Of a stretch of 42,459 bases of DNA, positions 35,232-42,459 are shown piece by piece. The number at the start of each line of letters is the position of its first letter. Position 1 is the stretch's first letter. The notes beneath the pieces were generated by a model. The model did not search any database, was not told the DNA's origin, and was given only the letters and a program-made list of their open reading frames with translations. Origin of the DNA: a virus; the IMG/VR virus record IMGVR_UViG_3300046665_000238, positions 1-42,459 of that record, one strand, 5' to 3'. Made by a program: the position numbers and the translations under genes.

Positions 35232-35666
35232 ATGGCACGACCGAGCAGTTACAAGGCAGAGTACGCCGAACAAGCGCGGAAGCTGTGTCTGCTCGGCGCG
35301 ACAGACAAGGAACTCGCCGATTTCTTCGAGGTGAGCGAGCAGACGGTGAACGCTTGGAAGTCAGCGCACGCTGAATTTCTTGAGTCCATAAAAAAGGGCA
35401 AGAGTCAAGCGGATTCAGAAGTCGCGGACAAGCTGTATCGCCGAGCATGTGGATACGAGCACCCTGAGATCGATCTGCGCGTAGTAGGTGGCGAGATCGT
35501 TGAGACGCCCATCACGAAGATATACGCGCCCGATACGGTGGCTGCGATCTTCTGGCTGAAGAACAGGCAGCGCGGCAAGTGGCGGGACAAGATCGAGCAG
35601 GAAGTGACGGGCGCAGACGGTGGGCCGATCAGCCACAACCACACGATTGAGTTCGTGAAGCCATGA
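35232..35666 (+). CDS. terS: Terminase small subunit
   Basis: A 144-residue protein with an N-terminal helix-turn-helix (KLCLLGATDKELADFFEVSE, QTVNAWKSAHAEF), a charged central part for ring assembly, and a tail (YAPDTVAAIFWLKNRQRGKW) that is typical of PBSX-like small terminases. It recognises the packaging site on phage DNA and hands it to TerL, whose gene overlaps its end by four bases. Length is normal. Confidence 0.88.
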   Translation: MARPSSYKAEYAEQARKLCLLGATDKELADFFEVSEQTVNAWKSAHAEFLESIKKGKSQADSEVADKLYRRACGYEHPEIDLRVVGGEIVETPITKIYAPDTVAAIFWLKNRQRGKWRDKIEQEVTGADGGPISHNHTIEFVKP

Positions 35667-36910
35667 CGATCAAATTCCCCGAAGCGCTGTCGTTCCTGTT
35701 CGACAACGCGCCGTACAAGATCGCGCATGGCGGACGGGGAAGCGCAAAGAGTTGGTCATTCGCCCGGGCTCTGTTGCTGCTCGGCACGCAGAAGCCGATG
35801 CGCATCTTGTGCGCGCGTGAAGTGCAGAAGTCGATCGACGACTCTGTGCACATGCTGCTGAAAGACCAGATCCAGGCGCTAGGGCTCGGCGACTTCTATC
35901 AGGTGCTGCGCGATGAGATCCGCGGCAAGAACGGCACATCGTTCGTCTATTCAGGCTTGGCGCAGCACACGATCATGACTATCAAGTCATTTGAGGGCTG
36001 CGACGTCTGCTGGGTGGAAGAGGGGCAGGCGGTCAGTAAGCGATCGTGGGATGTGCTGCGCCCGACCATTCGTAAGCCGGGATCGGAAATCTGGATCAGC
36101 TTCAACCCGGAGTTGGAAACGGACGTCACGTATCAGATGTTCGTCGTCAACCCGCCGACCGGCGCGATTGTGCGTCAGGTGAATTACACGGACAACCCTT
36201 GGTTCACCGACAAGCTTGAGCAAGAGCGGCTTGACTGCATGCGCGATCAGCCGAGGGACTACGAGAACATTTGGCTCGGCAAGTGCAAGCCCGCTGTCGC
36301 CGGCGCGATCTATTACGACGAGGTTGCGAACGCTGAAGCCGCGGGCAGGCTCTGCAACGTGCCGTACGACCCGATGCTGAAGGTTCATATCGTGTTCGAC
36401 CTCGGCTGGAACGACGCAATGGCTATCAGCCTGATCCAGAAGAACGCGGCCGAGCTGCGCGTGATCGAGTACATCGAAGACAGTCACAAGACGCTCGACC
36501 ACTACTCGACCGTGCTGAAGGACAAGCGGCTGAATTGGGGCAAGGTCTATTTGCCGCATGACGGGCGCAACAAGGACTTCAAGACCGGCAAGAGCGCAGA
36601 GGAAATCATGCAGGCGTTCGGGTGGGACGTTGCCATCACGCCGAACATGAGCATCGAGGACGGAATCCGCCTTACTCGCATGACGTTCCCGCGCATGTAC
36701 TTCGACAAGACGGGCTGCGAACGCCTGATCCAGTGCGCGAAGCGTTACCGGCGCAGCATCAACCAGCAGACACAGGAGCCCGGCGCTCCGCTTCACGACG
36801 AGTGGAGCCACGGCGCTGACAACCTGCGATACATCGCAGTCAATGCCGAGGCAATGTCCAACGAGGATTGGGGCGGTTCGCTCTCTTATCCGCAACTGAA
36901 CTATGCATAA
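35663..36910 (+). CDS. terL: Terminase large subunit (PBSX-type)
   Basis: A 415-residue packaging motor. ATPase: Walker A GGRGSAKS at 23-30 and Walker B CDVCWVEE at 113-120 with Glu119/Glu120. Nuclease: Asp246 (VFDLGWND), Asp300 (LPHDGR) and Asp386 (HGADNLRY), the RNase H-like metal ligands. It pumps DNA into the prohead and makes the end cuts. Length and the ISFNPE motif fit the PBSX/Terminase_3 group. It lies between terS and the portal gene. Confidence 0.94.
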   Translation: MTIKFPEALSFLFDNAPYKIAHGGRGSAKSWSFARALLLLGTQKPMRILCAREVQKSIDDSVHMLLKDQIQALGLGDFYQVLRDEIRGKNGTSFVYSGLAQHTIMTIKSFEGCDVCWVEEGQAVSKRSWDVLRPTIRKPGSEIWISFNPELETDVTYQMFVVNPPTGAIVRQVNYTDNPWFTDKLEQERLDCMRDQPRDYENIWLGKCKPAVAGAIYYDEVANAEAAGRLCNVPYDPMLKVHIVFDLGWNDAMAISLIQKNAAELRVIEYIEDSHKTLDHYSTVLKDKRLNWGKVYLPHDGRNKDFKTGKSAEEIMQAFGWDVAITPNMSIEDGIRLTRMTFPRMYFDKTGCERLIQCAKRYRRSINQQTQEPGAPLHDEWSHGADNLRYIAVNAEAMSNEDWGGSLSYPQLNYA

Positions 36911-39214
36911 ATGACTGACAAACCCCGCAAGATCGACGATGACGAACTCGGAACCATCGTCGACACCGAGATTCGCCAGTCGATCGCCTACATGGGCGGG
37001 ACGCTGTCTGAAATGCGCCGCAAGGCTGAGTATTACTTTCTCGGCGAGGCAAAGGGCGACTTAGCCCCGCCTGCGATCGAGGGGCGCTCGGCTGTCGTGT
37101 CGACGGATGTGTCGGATACGGTGCTTTGGACGCTGCCGGCGCTGATGGAGATCTTCACGGCTGGCGACGATGTGGTCGAGTTCTGCGAGACGAACCCGCA
37201 GCATTGCGCCGAAGCTGAGCAGATGACGGACGTCTGCAACTACGTGTTCTATCAGCAAAATCCGGGATGGGAAATCCTCGAAAGCTGGTTCATGGACGCG
37301 CTGTTGCAGAAGAACGGCATACTGAAAGTGTGGTGGGATGACAGTATCGAGGAAGTGCGCGAGGAGTACACCGGCCTAACGATGGCCCAGGTGACGACGC
37401 TGCTTCAAGATCCCGAAGTCGAGCCGATCGAGCACAAGGAATACCCGGATCAGGATGCGCTGCAATCCATGCTGGTGCAATACCAAGCGCAGATGCAGCA
37501 GTATCAGGAAGCGGCGCAGTCCGGCCAGCTGAAGCAAGGCGTGCCGCCTCCGCAGCAGCCGGACCCGTCGCAAGTGCCGACGCTGCACGACGTGACGTGC
37601 AAGCGCTCGAAGAAGAAGGGGCGCGTGTGCATCGAGAACGTGCCGCCCGAAGAATTCATCATGTCGCGCCGCGGCAAGTCGATTGCCGATACGCCGTTCT
37701 GTGGTCATCACCTGCCGCGCACGCTGTCACAGCTGCGCGCACAGGGCTATGAGAACGTCGACGACATCAGTTCCGACTGGAATGGCGACCTGAACGGCGA
37801 GCGGCTGGAACGCTGGTCGTATGACGACGACATGGCCTATACGGGCGAGGGTGGCGAGATCAGCAACGATCCGTCACAGCGCATCGTGTGGATCACGGAA
37901 TGCTACTTGCAGTGCGACTATGACGGCGACGGCATTGCGGAATGGCGCAAGGTGGTGCGCGGTGGCGGCGTTACTCTGGCTAACGAGGAATGCGATGGGC
38001 CGCCGTTCGTCAGCATCACGCCTGTTCGTCTGCCTCACCGCTTCTTTGGCCGCTCGCTGGCTGATCTGTCGATGCCTTCGCAGAGGACCAGAACGGCGCT
38101 GATCCGTGGTCTGCTGGACAACATGTACTTGCAGATCAACGGCCGCACGTGGGCTGTTACCGATCAGGTCAATCTAGACGATCTGCTGACGAATCGCCCG
38201 GGCGGCGTCGTGCGCGTGAAGAATCCGCAGGCTGTCGGCCCGCTTCAACAGGGCATGGCAGATTCTGCCGGCGCCTATCAACTGCTGGAATACGTCGACG
38301 CGATGAAGCAGGACGCGACCGGCGTCACGAAGTACACGCAGGGTAGCGACGCCGACACGCTGAACAAGACGAAGGGCGGGCTGGAAAACATCACGCAGCG
38401 CGCAGACATGCGCGTCAAGCTGATCGCGCGTCGCTTCGCTGAAACCGGCATGAAGGACTTGTTCAGGCTGATTCAGAAGCTTCTGAGCCAGTACCAAGAC
38501 AAGGCCATGACGATCAAGCTGCGCGACGAATGGGTCGATGTTGACCCGCGCGCGTGGCGCAATCGGTACGACATGACGGTCAATGTCGGTCTCGGCACTG
38601 GCGACAAGACGCAGGTTGTCCAAAAGCACATGACGATCGGCACGATGCAGGCGCAGGGCTTGCAGATCGGAATCGCCACGCCGCAGAACATCTACGCGAA
38701 CGCGGTGAAGGCAACGAAGGCACTCGGCGAGAAGAATGCGGAAGCGTTCTGGACGGACCCGAGCAAGCAGCCGCCGAAGCCAGAGCAGCCGCCGATCGAG
38801 TTGCAGAAGATCCAAGCGCAGTCGCAGGCGGACGCACAGCTTGAGCAGCAGCGCCATCAGCAGGAACTTGAGCGCACGCAGAGCCAACAGCAGGTCGAGG
38901 CGTTCAAAGCGCATCTTGAGCAGCAGACGGCATTGCGCGAGCAGCAATTCCAGGCGATGCAGGCGGATCAAGAGAACCGTCTTGAGGCGCAACGCGATCT
39001 GGTGCGGGCACAGCTTGAGCAGGAGACGCAGCGCATGCAGATGGAGTTCGACGCGCAGATGGAGCAGATCAAGCAGTCTGTCTCGGTGCAGATCGCACAG
39101 ATCAACGCAGCGAACAAGCTCGAAGTGGCTGAAATGTCCGCGGCGACGACGTTGCAGAGCGCGCAAATCTCGGCAGCCAATGCCGCGGCATCAGATACCA
39201 GTGAGGCGGAATGA
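36911..39214 (+). CDS. Portal protein (SU10/P22-like)
   Basis: A 767-residue portal. The first 560 residues show portal features: RKAEYYFLGEAKGDLAPP, SAVVSTDVSDTVLWTLPALM, a clip/stem region, and DNMYLQINGRTWAVTDQVNL with TKYTQGSDADTLNKTKGG. The last 150 residues are a long Gln-rich coiled coil (QQRHQQELERTQSQQQVEAF), a barrel-like extension similar to P22's. It forms the dodecameric DNA gate of the head. It starts right after terL's stop and overlaps the next gene (ATGA). Confidence 0.88.
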   Translation: MTDKPRKIDDDELGTIVDTEIRQSIAYMGGTLSEMRRKAEYYFLGEAKGDLAPPAIEGRSAVVSTDVSDTVLWTLPALMEIFTAGDDVVEFCETNPQHCAEAEQMTDVCNYVFYQQNPGWEILESWFMDALLQKNGILKVWWDDSIEEVREEYTGLTMAQVTTLLQDPEVEPIEHKEYPDQDALQSMLVQYQAQMQQYQEAAQSGQLKQGVPPPQQPDPSQVPTLHDVTCKRSKKKGRVCIENVPPEEFIMSRRGKSIADTPFCGHHLPRTLSQLRAQGYENVDDISSDWNGDLNGERLERWSYDDDMAYTGEGGEISNDPSQRIVWITECYLQCDYDGDGIAEWRKVVRGGGVTLANEECDGPPFVSITPVRLPHRFFGRSLADLSMPSQRTRTALIRGLLDNMYLQINGRTWAVTDQVNLDDLLTNRPGGVVRVKNPQAVGPLQQGMADSAGAYQLLEYVDAMKQDATGVTKYTQGSDADTLNKTKGGLENITQRADMRVKLIARRFAETGMKDLFRLIQKLLSQYQDKAMTIKLRDEWVDVDPRAWRNRYDMTVNVGLGTGDKTQVVQKHMTIGTMQAQGLQIGIATPQNIYANAVKATKALGEKNAEAFWTDPSKQPPKPEQPPIELQKIQAQSQADAQLEQQRHQQELERTQSQQQVEAFKAHLEQQTALREQQFQAMQADQENRLEAQRDLVRAQLEQETQRMQMEFDAQMEQIKQSVSVQIAQINAANKLEVAEMSAATTLQSAQISAANAAASDTSEAE

Positions 39215-39507
39215 GCGACACGGCGAAGGAAATCAGCAGGGGCCAGCAGGCGGCGGAGTTGCTAGAGCATCCGCTGCTTGCTGAAGCCTTTTCGATGCTG
39301 AAGGGTCAATACCAGTCTGCGTGGGAGTCATCCCCCGCGCGCGACGCACAAGGACGCGAGGAACTATGGAGACTGCTGAAGTCGCTAAACGCCGTGGAAG
39401 GCCACCTAAAGACGGTGGTGGAGACGGGCAAGCTGGCGCGGATTCAGGTCGAGCAGGACTCGAAGATAAAGAGCCTGAGTCGTGGAGTGCTTTCGCGCTT
39501 CGGCTGA
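39211..39507 (+). CDS. Small helical protein after the portal, function unknown
   Basis: A 98-residue helical protein (QQAAELLEHPLLAEAFSMLK, ELWRLLKSLNAVEGHLKTVV), with the look of small proteins that lie after portals in many podophages. Its 3' half is read in a second frame by the AT-hook gene. Probably a head-morphogenesis accessory factor; this is positional inference. Confidence 0.65.
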   Translation: MSDTAKEISRGQQAAELLEHPLLAEAFSMLKGQYQSAWESSPARDAQGREELWRLLKSLNAVEGHLKTVVETGKLARIQVEQDSKIKSLSRGVLSRFG

Positions 39508-39659
39508 GCGCCATCGAGCAGTCGGACAAGAAGCGCCGGATTGCTCGCGTGTGGCATCCGAACGCCTATGTGGACCTGTGGCATGGAACGTACGGCAGCG
39601 CGCCTGTCGAGGTCGGATACGTCGCGTACCAGTGGAGCAACGGGGAGATTTGCGAATGA
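39366..39659 (+). CDS. AT-hook-containing small protein in an overlapping frame
   Basis: A 97-residue protein starting METAEVAKRRGRPPKDGGGD. KRRGRPPK is a classical AT-hook, which grips the DNA minor groove. The rest has DKKRRIARVWHPNAYVDLWH and PVEVGYVAYQWSNGE. The first 142 bases overlap the preceding gene in another frame, and GCGAGGAACT gives it a ribosome site. It shares ATGA with the next gene. A DNA-binding role during packaging is possible. Confidence 0.6.
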   Translation: METAEVAKRRGRPPKDGGGDGQAGADSGRAGLEDKEPESWSAFALRLSAIEQSDKKRRIARVWHPNAYVDLWHGTYGSAPVEVGYVAYQWSNGEICE

Positions 39660-39775
39660 GCGCATGGGCCTTTAGCACAGGCGAAAAGGTATTCCTCTGC
39701 GTCGCAATGATGATTCCGTGCTTTGCAGTCGTCGCAGCAGGGGTTTCTCTGTTCCTCGAACTCAGAGACAAGTAA
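39656..39775 (+). CDS. Thirty-nine-residue membrane protein
   Basis: MSAWAFSTGEKVFLCVAMMI then PCFAVVAAGVSLFLELRDK: one membrane segment. It starts on the stop of the AT-hook gene and is followed by a terminator. Function unknown; the longer open frame upstream is a shadow. Confidence 0.55.
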   Translation: MSAWAFSTGEKVFLCVAMMIPCFAVVAAGVSLFLELRDK

Positions 39776-39795
39776 CACCAACCCATTTCAACCAA

Positions 39796-39825
39796 GCCCG
39801 CTAGGAGCGATCCAGCGGGCTTTTT
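39796..39825 (+). terminator. Intrinsic terminator before the scaffold gene
   Basis: GCCCGCT pairs with AGCGGGC over an 11-base loop, followed by TTTTT. It lies 14 bases before the scaffold start and may set the ratio of portal to capsid proteins. Confidence 0.88.
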
Positions 39826-39839
39826 CTTTGAGGTAACGC

Positions 39840-40769
39840 ATGGACGAAGCTACCCAATCGGGCGCTGACACCCAGGGCAACGAAGGCGGTTTTGACGATG
39901 ACATTTTGAGTCGTCTGTCTGAGATGGTCGACGGTTCGGAAACGAGCGAGGAAGGCGGCGATGAGGGCGGCGAGGAAGTTGAAGCCCAACCCGAAGAAGC
40001 CCAACCGGAAACGCCGGAAGAAGAAAAGTACGTCATCAAGGTCGACGGCGAAGAGCGCACTCTCACGAAGGCTGAGTTGATCGCGGAGGCACAGAAGTCT
40101 GCCGCGGCAAACAAGCGCTTCGAAGAGGCGGCAGCGCTACGAAAGCAGGCTGAAGCGGAGCGCGCCCCACTCCAACAGGAAAGGGCGCAGCTCAAGCAGG
40201 TTCTGGACACTTTCGTACCGCAAATGCAAGCGCTCATGCAGGCAGAGCAGCCCAATTGGGAGCATCTGCTTGCAAACGATCCGCATGAATACATGCGTCA
40301 GCGACACGTGTTCGAGCAACGCGCGGTGCAGTTGCAGCAAGCGCAGGCGGCGCAAGCCTACCTGACGCAGCAGCAGCAGACCGAGGCGGCGCAACAAGCA
40401 CAGGTGCGCATCGACGAGGAAGGTCGCAAGTTGCGCGACGCTCTCCCGGATTGGAAAGACCCGGCAAAGGCCGCCGAAGGGGCGAAGGCTATCACCGAAT
40501 ACCTGACGAAAACGTCGGGCTTCGATGCTAGCGAACTCAACGGCATCAACGATCACCGCCTGTTGGTGGTCGCGGACAAGGCGCGCCGGTACGACGAACT
40601 CATGAAGCAGCAAGCGCAAGCTGCGCAGAAGGTCGGCAAGCTGCCCGCGAAGGTGGAGAAGCCCGGTACGGGCGTGAAACCGGGCGACGGGCGCACAGAA
40701 GCCATGAGGCGACTGAAGCAGACCGGAAGCGTGGATGCAGGCGCCGCTGCGCTAATGCAATTCCTCTAA
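39840..40769 (+). CDS. Scaffolding protein
   Basis: A 309-residue protein with an acidic N-terminus (SEEGGDEGGEEVEAQPEEAQ), a long Gln/Ala/Glu coiled coil (AEAQKSAAANKRFEEAAALR and on), and a basic C-terminal end (RTEAMRRLKQTGSVDAGAAA). This is the standard plan of podovirus scaffolds, which guide capsid assembly and leave the head. It lies directly before the major capsid gene, nine bases apart. GAGGTAACGC precedes the start. Confidence 0.85.
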   Translation: MDEATQSGADTQGNEGGFDDDILSRLSEMVDGSETSEEGGDEGGEEVEAQPEEAQPETPEEEKYVIKVDGEERTLTKAELIAEAQKSAAANKRFEEAAALRKQAEAERAPLQQERAQLKQVLDTFVPQMQALMQAEQPNWEHLLANDPHEYMRQRHVFEQRAVQLQQAQAAQAYLTQQQQTEAAQQAQVRIDEEGRKLRDALPDWKDPAKAAEGAKAITEYLTKTSGFDASELNGINDHRLLVVADKARRYDELMKQQAQAAQKVGKLPAKVEKPGTGVKPGDGRTEAMRRLKQTGSVDAGAAALMQFL

Positions 40770-40778
40770 GGATCAGAA

Positions 40779-41717
40779 ATGACCGTACCCTCGAATACCT
40801 TCCAGACGTACCAAGCCATCGGCAACCGTGAAGACCTCACGGACGTCATCTACCGTATCGCGCCGACCGATACGCCCTTCATGTCCGGCATCGGCAAGGG
40901 CAAGGCGACGAACACGCTGCACGAATGGCAGACCCAAGACCTCGCATCGGCTGCCAACAACGCAGCGGTCGAAGGTGACGACGCTGCCGCTGCTGCCGTG
41001 ACGCCGACCGTTCGCCTGAACAACCGCACGCAGATCAGCACGAAGACGATCATCGTGTCGGGCACGCAACAATCGGGCATGGACCCGGCCGGCCGCAAGA
41101 ACGAACTCGCGTACCAACTGTCGCTCAAGGGCCTCGAACTCAAGCGCGACATGGAAACGGCGCTGACGCAGAACTCGACGACCGTTACCGGAACCGCTTC
41201 GGTTGCGCGTCAGCTGCGTGGCCTCGAAGGATGGGTTGCAACGAACAACGACCTCGGCGCGACCGGCGTGGCTCCGAACTACAACACGAACACGGCTGCT
41301 GTCGACGGCACCGCGCGCGCGTTCACCGAAGCGCAGCTGAAGAACGTGATTCAGTTGGCATGGGCGCAGGGTGGCAACCCTAACGTCATCATGCTTGGCG
41401 GCACGCAGAAGCAGACGTTCTCGACCTTCACCGGATCGTCGACCCGCTTCGACAAGGGCGAAGACAAGACCGTGACGGCTGCGGTCGACGTCTACATCAG
41501 CGACTTCGGCACGATCAAGGCTGTGCCGAACCGCTTCCAGCGCGCGCGTACCGCGTTCGTACTGGAACTCGGCCGCTGGAAAACGGCGTTCCTGCGTCCG
41601 ATGATGACGAACGAACTCGCCAAGACCGGCGACGCTGAGAGGCGCCAACTGCTCGTCGAGTACACGCTTGAGGCAGGCCAAGAGAAAGCAAGCGCTGCTG
41701 TGCGTGACCTTCTCTGA
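40779..41717 (+). CDS. Major capsid protein (SU10/DUF5309 family)
   Basis: A 312-residue capsid protein of the SU10-type HK97-fold group. The N-terminus NTFQTYQAIGNREDLTDVIY, then IAPTDTPFMSGIGKGKATNT and HEWQTQDLAS, is characteristic of the family. The middle has VSGTQQSGMDPAGRKNELAY, and the P-domain and A-domain end with GRWKTAFLRPMMTNELAKTG. It follows the scaffold gene and is followed by a terminator and a small probable decoration protein. The last 98 codons exist again, as a variant, at the left edge. Confidence 0.92.
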   Translation: MTVPSNTFQTYQAIGNREDLTDVIYRIAPTDTPFMSGIGKGKATNTLHEWQTQDLASAANNAAVEGDDAAAAAVTPTVRLNNRTQISTKTIIVSGTQQSGMDPAGRKNELAYQLSLKGLELKRDMETALTQNSTTVTGTASVARQLRGLEGWVATNNDLGATGVAPNYNTNTAAVDGTARAFTEAQLKNVIQLAWAQGGNPNVIMLGGTQKQTFSTFTGSSTRFDKGEDKTVTAAVDVYISDFGTIKAVPNRFQRARTAFVLELGRWKTAFLRPMMTNELAKTGDAERRQLLVEYTLEAGQEKASAAVRDLL

Positions 41718-41740
41718 TCTGACGTAGTTTCGTAGCAAAC

Positions 41741-41768
41741 AAGGGCGGCCTTCGGGTCGCCCTTTTTC
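41741..41768 (+). terminator. Intrinsic terminator after the major capsid gene, right copy
   Basis: Identical to the element at 323-350: eight-pair stem, TTCG loop, TTTTT. Its exact conservation between the two strain copies, while neighbours differ, supports function. Confidence 0.85.
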
Positions 41769-41781
41769 TTTGGGAAAGCCA

Positions 41782-42066
41782 ATGTCCAAGATGCAGATTT
41801 TCGCAACCGGCGTGACGATCACGACCGGCGCGGCGTCGGCGAGCGCGTCGATTCCGAACTGCGTGAACGGCACGAAACCGAAATACATCCGCGTGGCTGC
41901 CACTGCCGCGGCATACGTGAAGATGGGCGCGACTGCGGTCGCGGGCGACATCCTCATCCAGCCGGGCGATTCAGTCGTCTTGGCCGTCGCAGGAGCGCCG
42001 ACTATCGCCGCCATTCAAGTGTCGGCGGCCGGTCTGGTTCAAGTCTCGCCGCTTGAGGATAGCTGA
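41782..42066 (+). CDS. Probable capsid decoration/cement protein, right copy
   Basis: Encodes the same 94 residues as 364-648; the differences are silent. The three bases before the ATG read CCA here and TCC... there, just outside the ribosome site GGGAAAG. In an undivided genome this is the gene that follows the full capsid gene. See the left copy for features. Confidence 0.65.
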   Translation: MSKMQIFATGVTITTGAASASASIPNCVNGTKPKYIRVAATAAAYVKMGATAVAGDILIQPGDSVVLAVAGAPTIAAIQVSAAGLVQVSPLEDS

Positions 42067-42356
42067 TGCAAGTCGGCACTCGATTTCACTACATCCCGGA
42101 AACGGACACGACGGCCGTCGAGCGCATCCAAGACTGCGAACCCATTCTCGACACGACGACGGCTTTGCGCAATGAGGGCATCGTCGGCTCGAACGAGATG
42201 CGGCATGCAGCCACCTTCCCGGCCGTCGTGGTCGAGACGTACTGCAACACGCGCGGCATCACCTTCGCGGAATTCATGCAGAACACGGATCACGTCGCGG
42301 CCATGCTGCGCGATCCGGATCTGTCGGGCTTCCGCATCTGGACAGGACGCATCTAA
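42066..42356 (+). CDS. Conserved small head protein, right copy
   Basis: Encodes exactly the same 96 residues as 648-938 with about 11 silent base differences. TGATG junction with the preceding gene is kept. Confidence 0.7.
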   Translation: MQVGTRFHYIPETDTTAVERIQDCEPILDTTTALRNEGIVGSNEMRHAATFPAVVVETYCNTRGITFAEFMQNTDHVAAMLRDPDLSGFRIWTGRI

Positions 42357-42459
42357 ATGCCATTCGCATCCTATGACGACCTTCAGGCGTCGATCGGCCG
42401 TTGGCTGAAGCGCAACAACCTGCAAGACTCGGCGGCCGACTTCATCGCGCTCGCTGAAG
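42357..42459 (+). CDS. Head-tail adaptor protein, 5' fragment (right copy)
   Basis: First 34 codons of the adaptor gene, identical to 939-1041, cut by the window end. The full gene is at 939-1529. Confidence 0.8.
   Translation, partial: MPFASYDDLQASIGRWLKRNNLQDSAADFIALAE

Larger units (their letters stand above)
41419..42459. repeat. Imperfect direct terminal repeat, right copy
   Basis: Partner of bases 1-1041. The final 127 bases (42333-42459) equal 915-1041 exactly; differences stop at 42332. Of about 33 differences only two change a protein, both in the capsid end. Confidence 0.95.

Noticed and set aside
34987-35334. A GTG-started 115-codon frame before terS
   Set aside because: It runs far into terS in another frame, has a poor ribosome site and unlikely composition.
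1-42459. Toxin-antitoxin or classical restriction-modification pair
   Set aside because: The methyltransferase has no nuclease neighbour, and no recognisable toxin-antitoxin pair was seen among the small genes.

Overview
The window is one unit of a temperate double-stranded DNA phage (or prophage) genome, about 41.4 kb per unit, plus a 1,041-base imperfect repeat of its own beginning at the end. The DNA is GC-rich by eye, and gene content (SU10-type capsid/portal/adaptor set, T7-like holin, PrtN-family protein beside a tyrosine integrase, NinB/NinG, Gp157) points to a podovirus-like temperate phage of a Betaproteobacterium such as Burkholderia, Paraburkholderia or Ralstonia. The host is inferred from protein style, not shown by any host sequence. 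Bases 1-1041 recur at 41419-42459 with about 33 substitutions, nearly all synonymous, and the last 127 bases are exact. This looks like a circular genome opened inside the capsid gene, with two strain variants assembled at the two ends.

Layout. Late genes run rightward (+) from about 33.65 kb through the contig end and on to 15.0 kb: small membrane and zinc proteins, a metallophosphoesterase with a helix-turn-helix, TerS, TerL, portal, three small genes, scaffold, major capsid protein, a probable decoration protein, adaptor, a nozzle-like tail protein, a GNAT-like protein, four large internal or structural proteins (one with a muramidase-like domain), a lysis cassette (T7-type holin, GH24 endolysin, 3TM holin) and three tail fibre/spike genes. 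A glycosyltransferase gene faces the last fibre gene from the other strand with its own promoter, a typical lysogenic-conversion cargo. A tyrosine integrase with a cluster of GGTGCTAC repeats in front of it follows.

Early genes run leftward (-) from about 31.5 kb to 17.6 kb: Cro-like protein, an O-like replication protein with a possible internal origin, a DnaB-type helicase, many small proteins, a helix-turn-helix regulator, an ATPase of the Sak4 type, SSB, Gp157, an adenine methyltransferase carrying an inserted helix-turn-helix, NinB, NinG, and a string of small accessory genes ending in the PrtN-like gene beside int. The genes are packed with ATGA/GTGA overlaps. A CI-like repressor without a protease domain diverges rightward from the cro-like gene.

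The least expected signals are regulatory. Three leftward promoters, at 20.8, 27.15 and 33.5 kb, share the same build: a -35 of TTGCGG/T, a 17-base spacer filled by a GATAC...GTATC dyad, and a -10 of TATCYT. A fourth dyad lies at 28.8 kb. Just right of the repressor operon a good promoter (TTGACG-N17-GATAAT) drives only about 80 bases to an intrinsic terminator, which suggests a small RNA. Its unpaired UUCCUUCC is complementary to the ribosome binding sites behind two of the three dyad promoters. Together these suggest an extra control layer over the early operon. All of this is read from sequence alone and remains a hypothesis.
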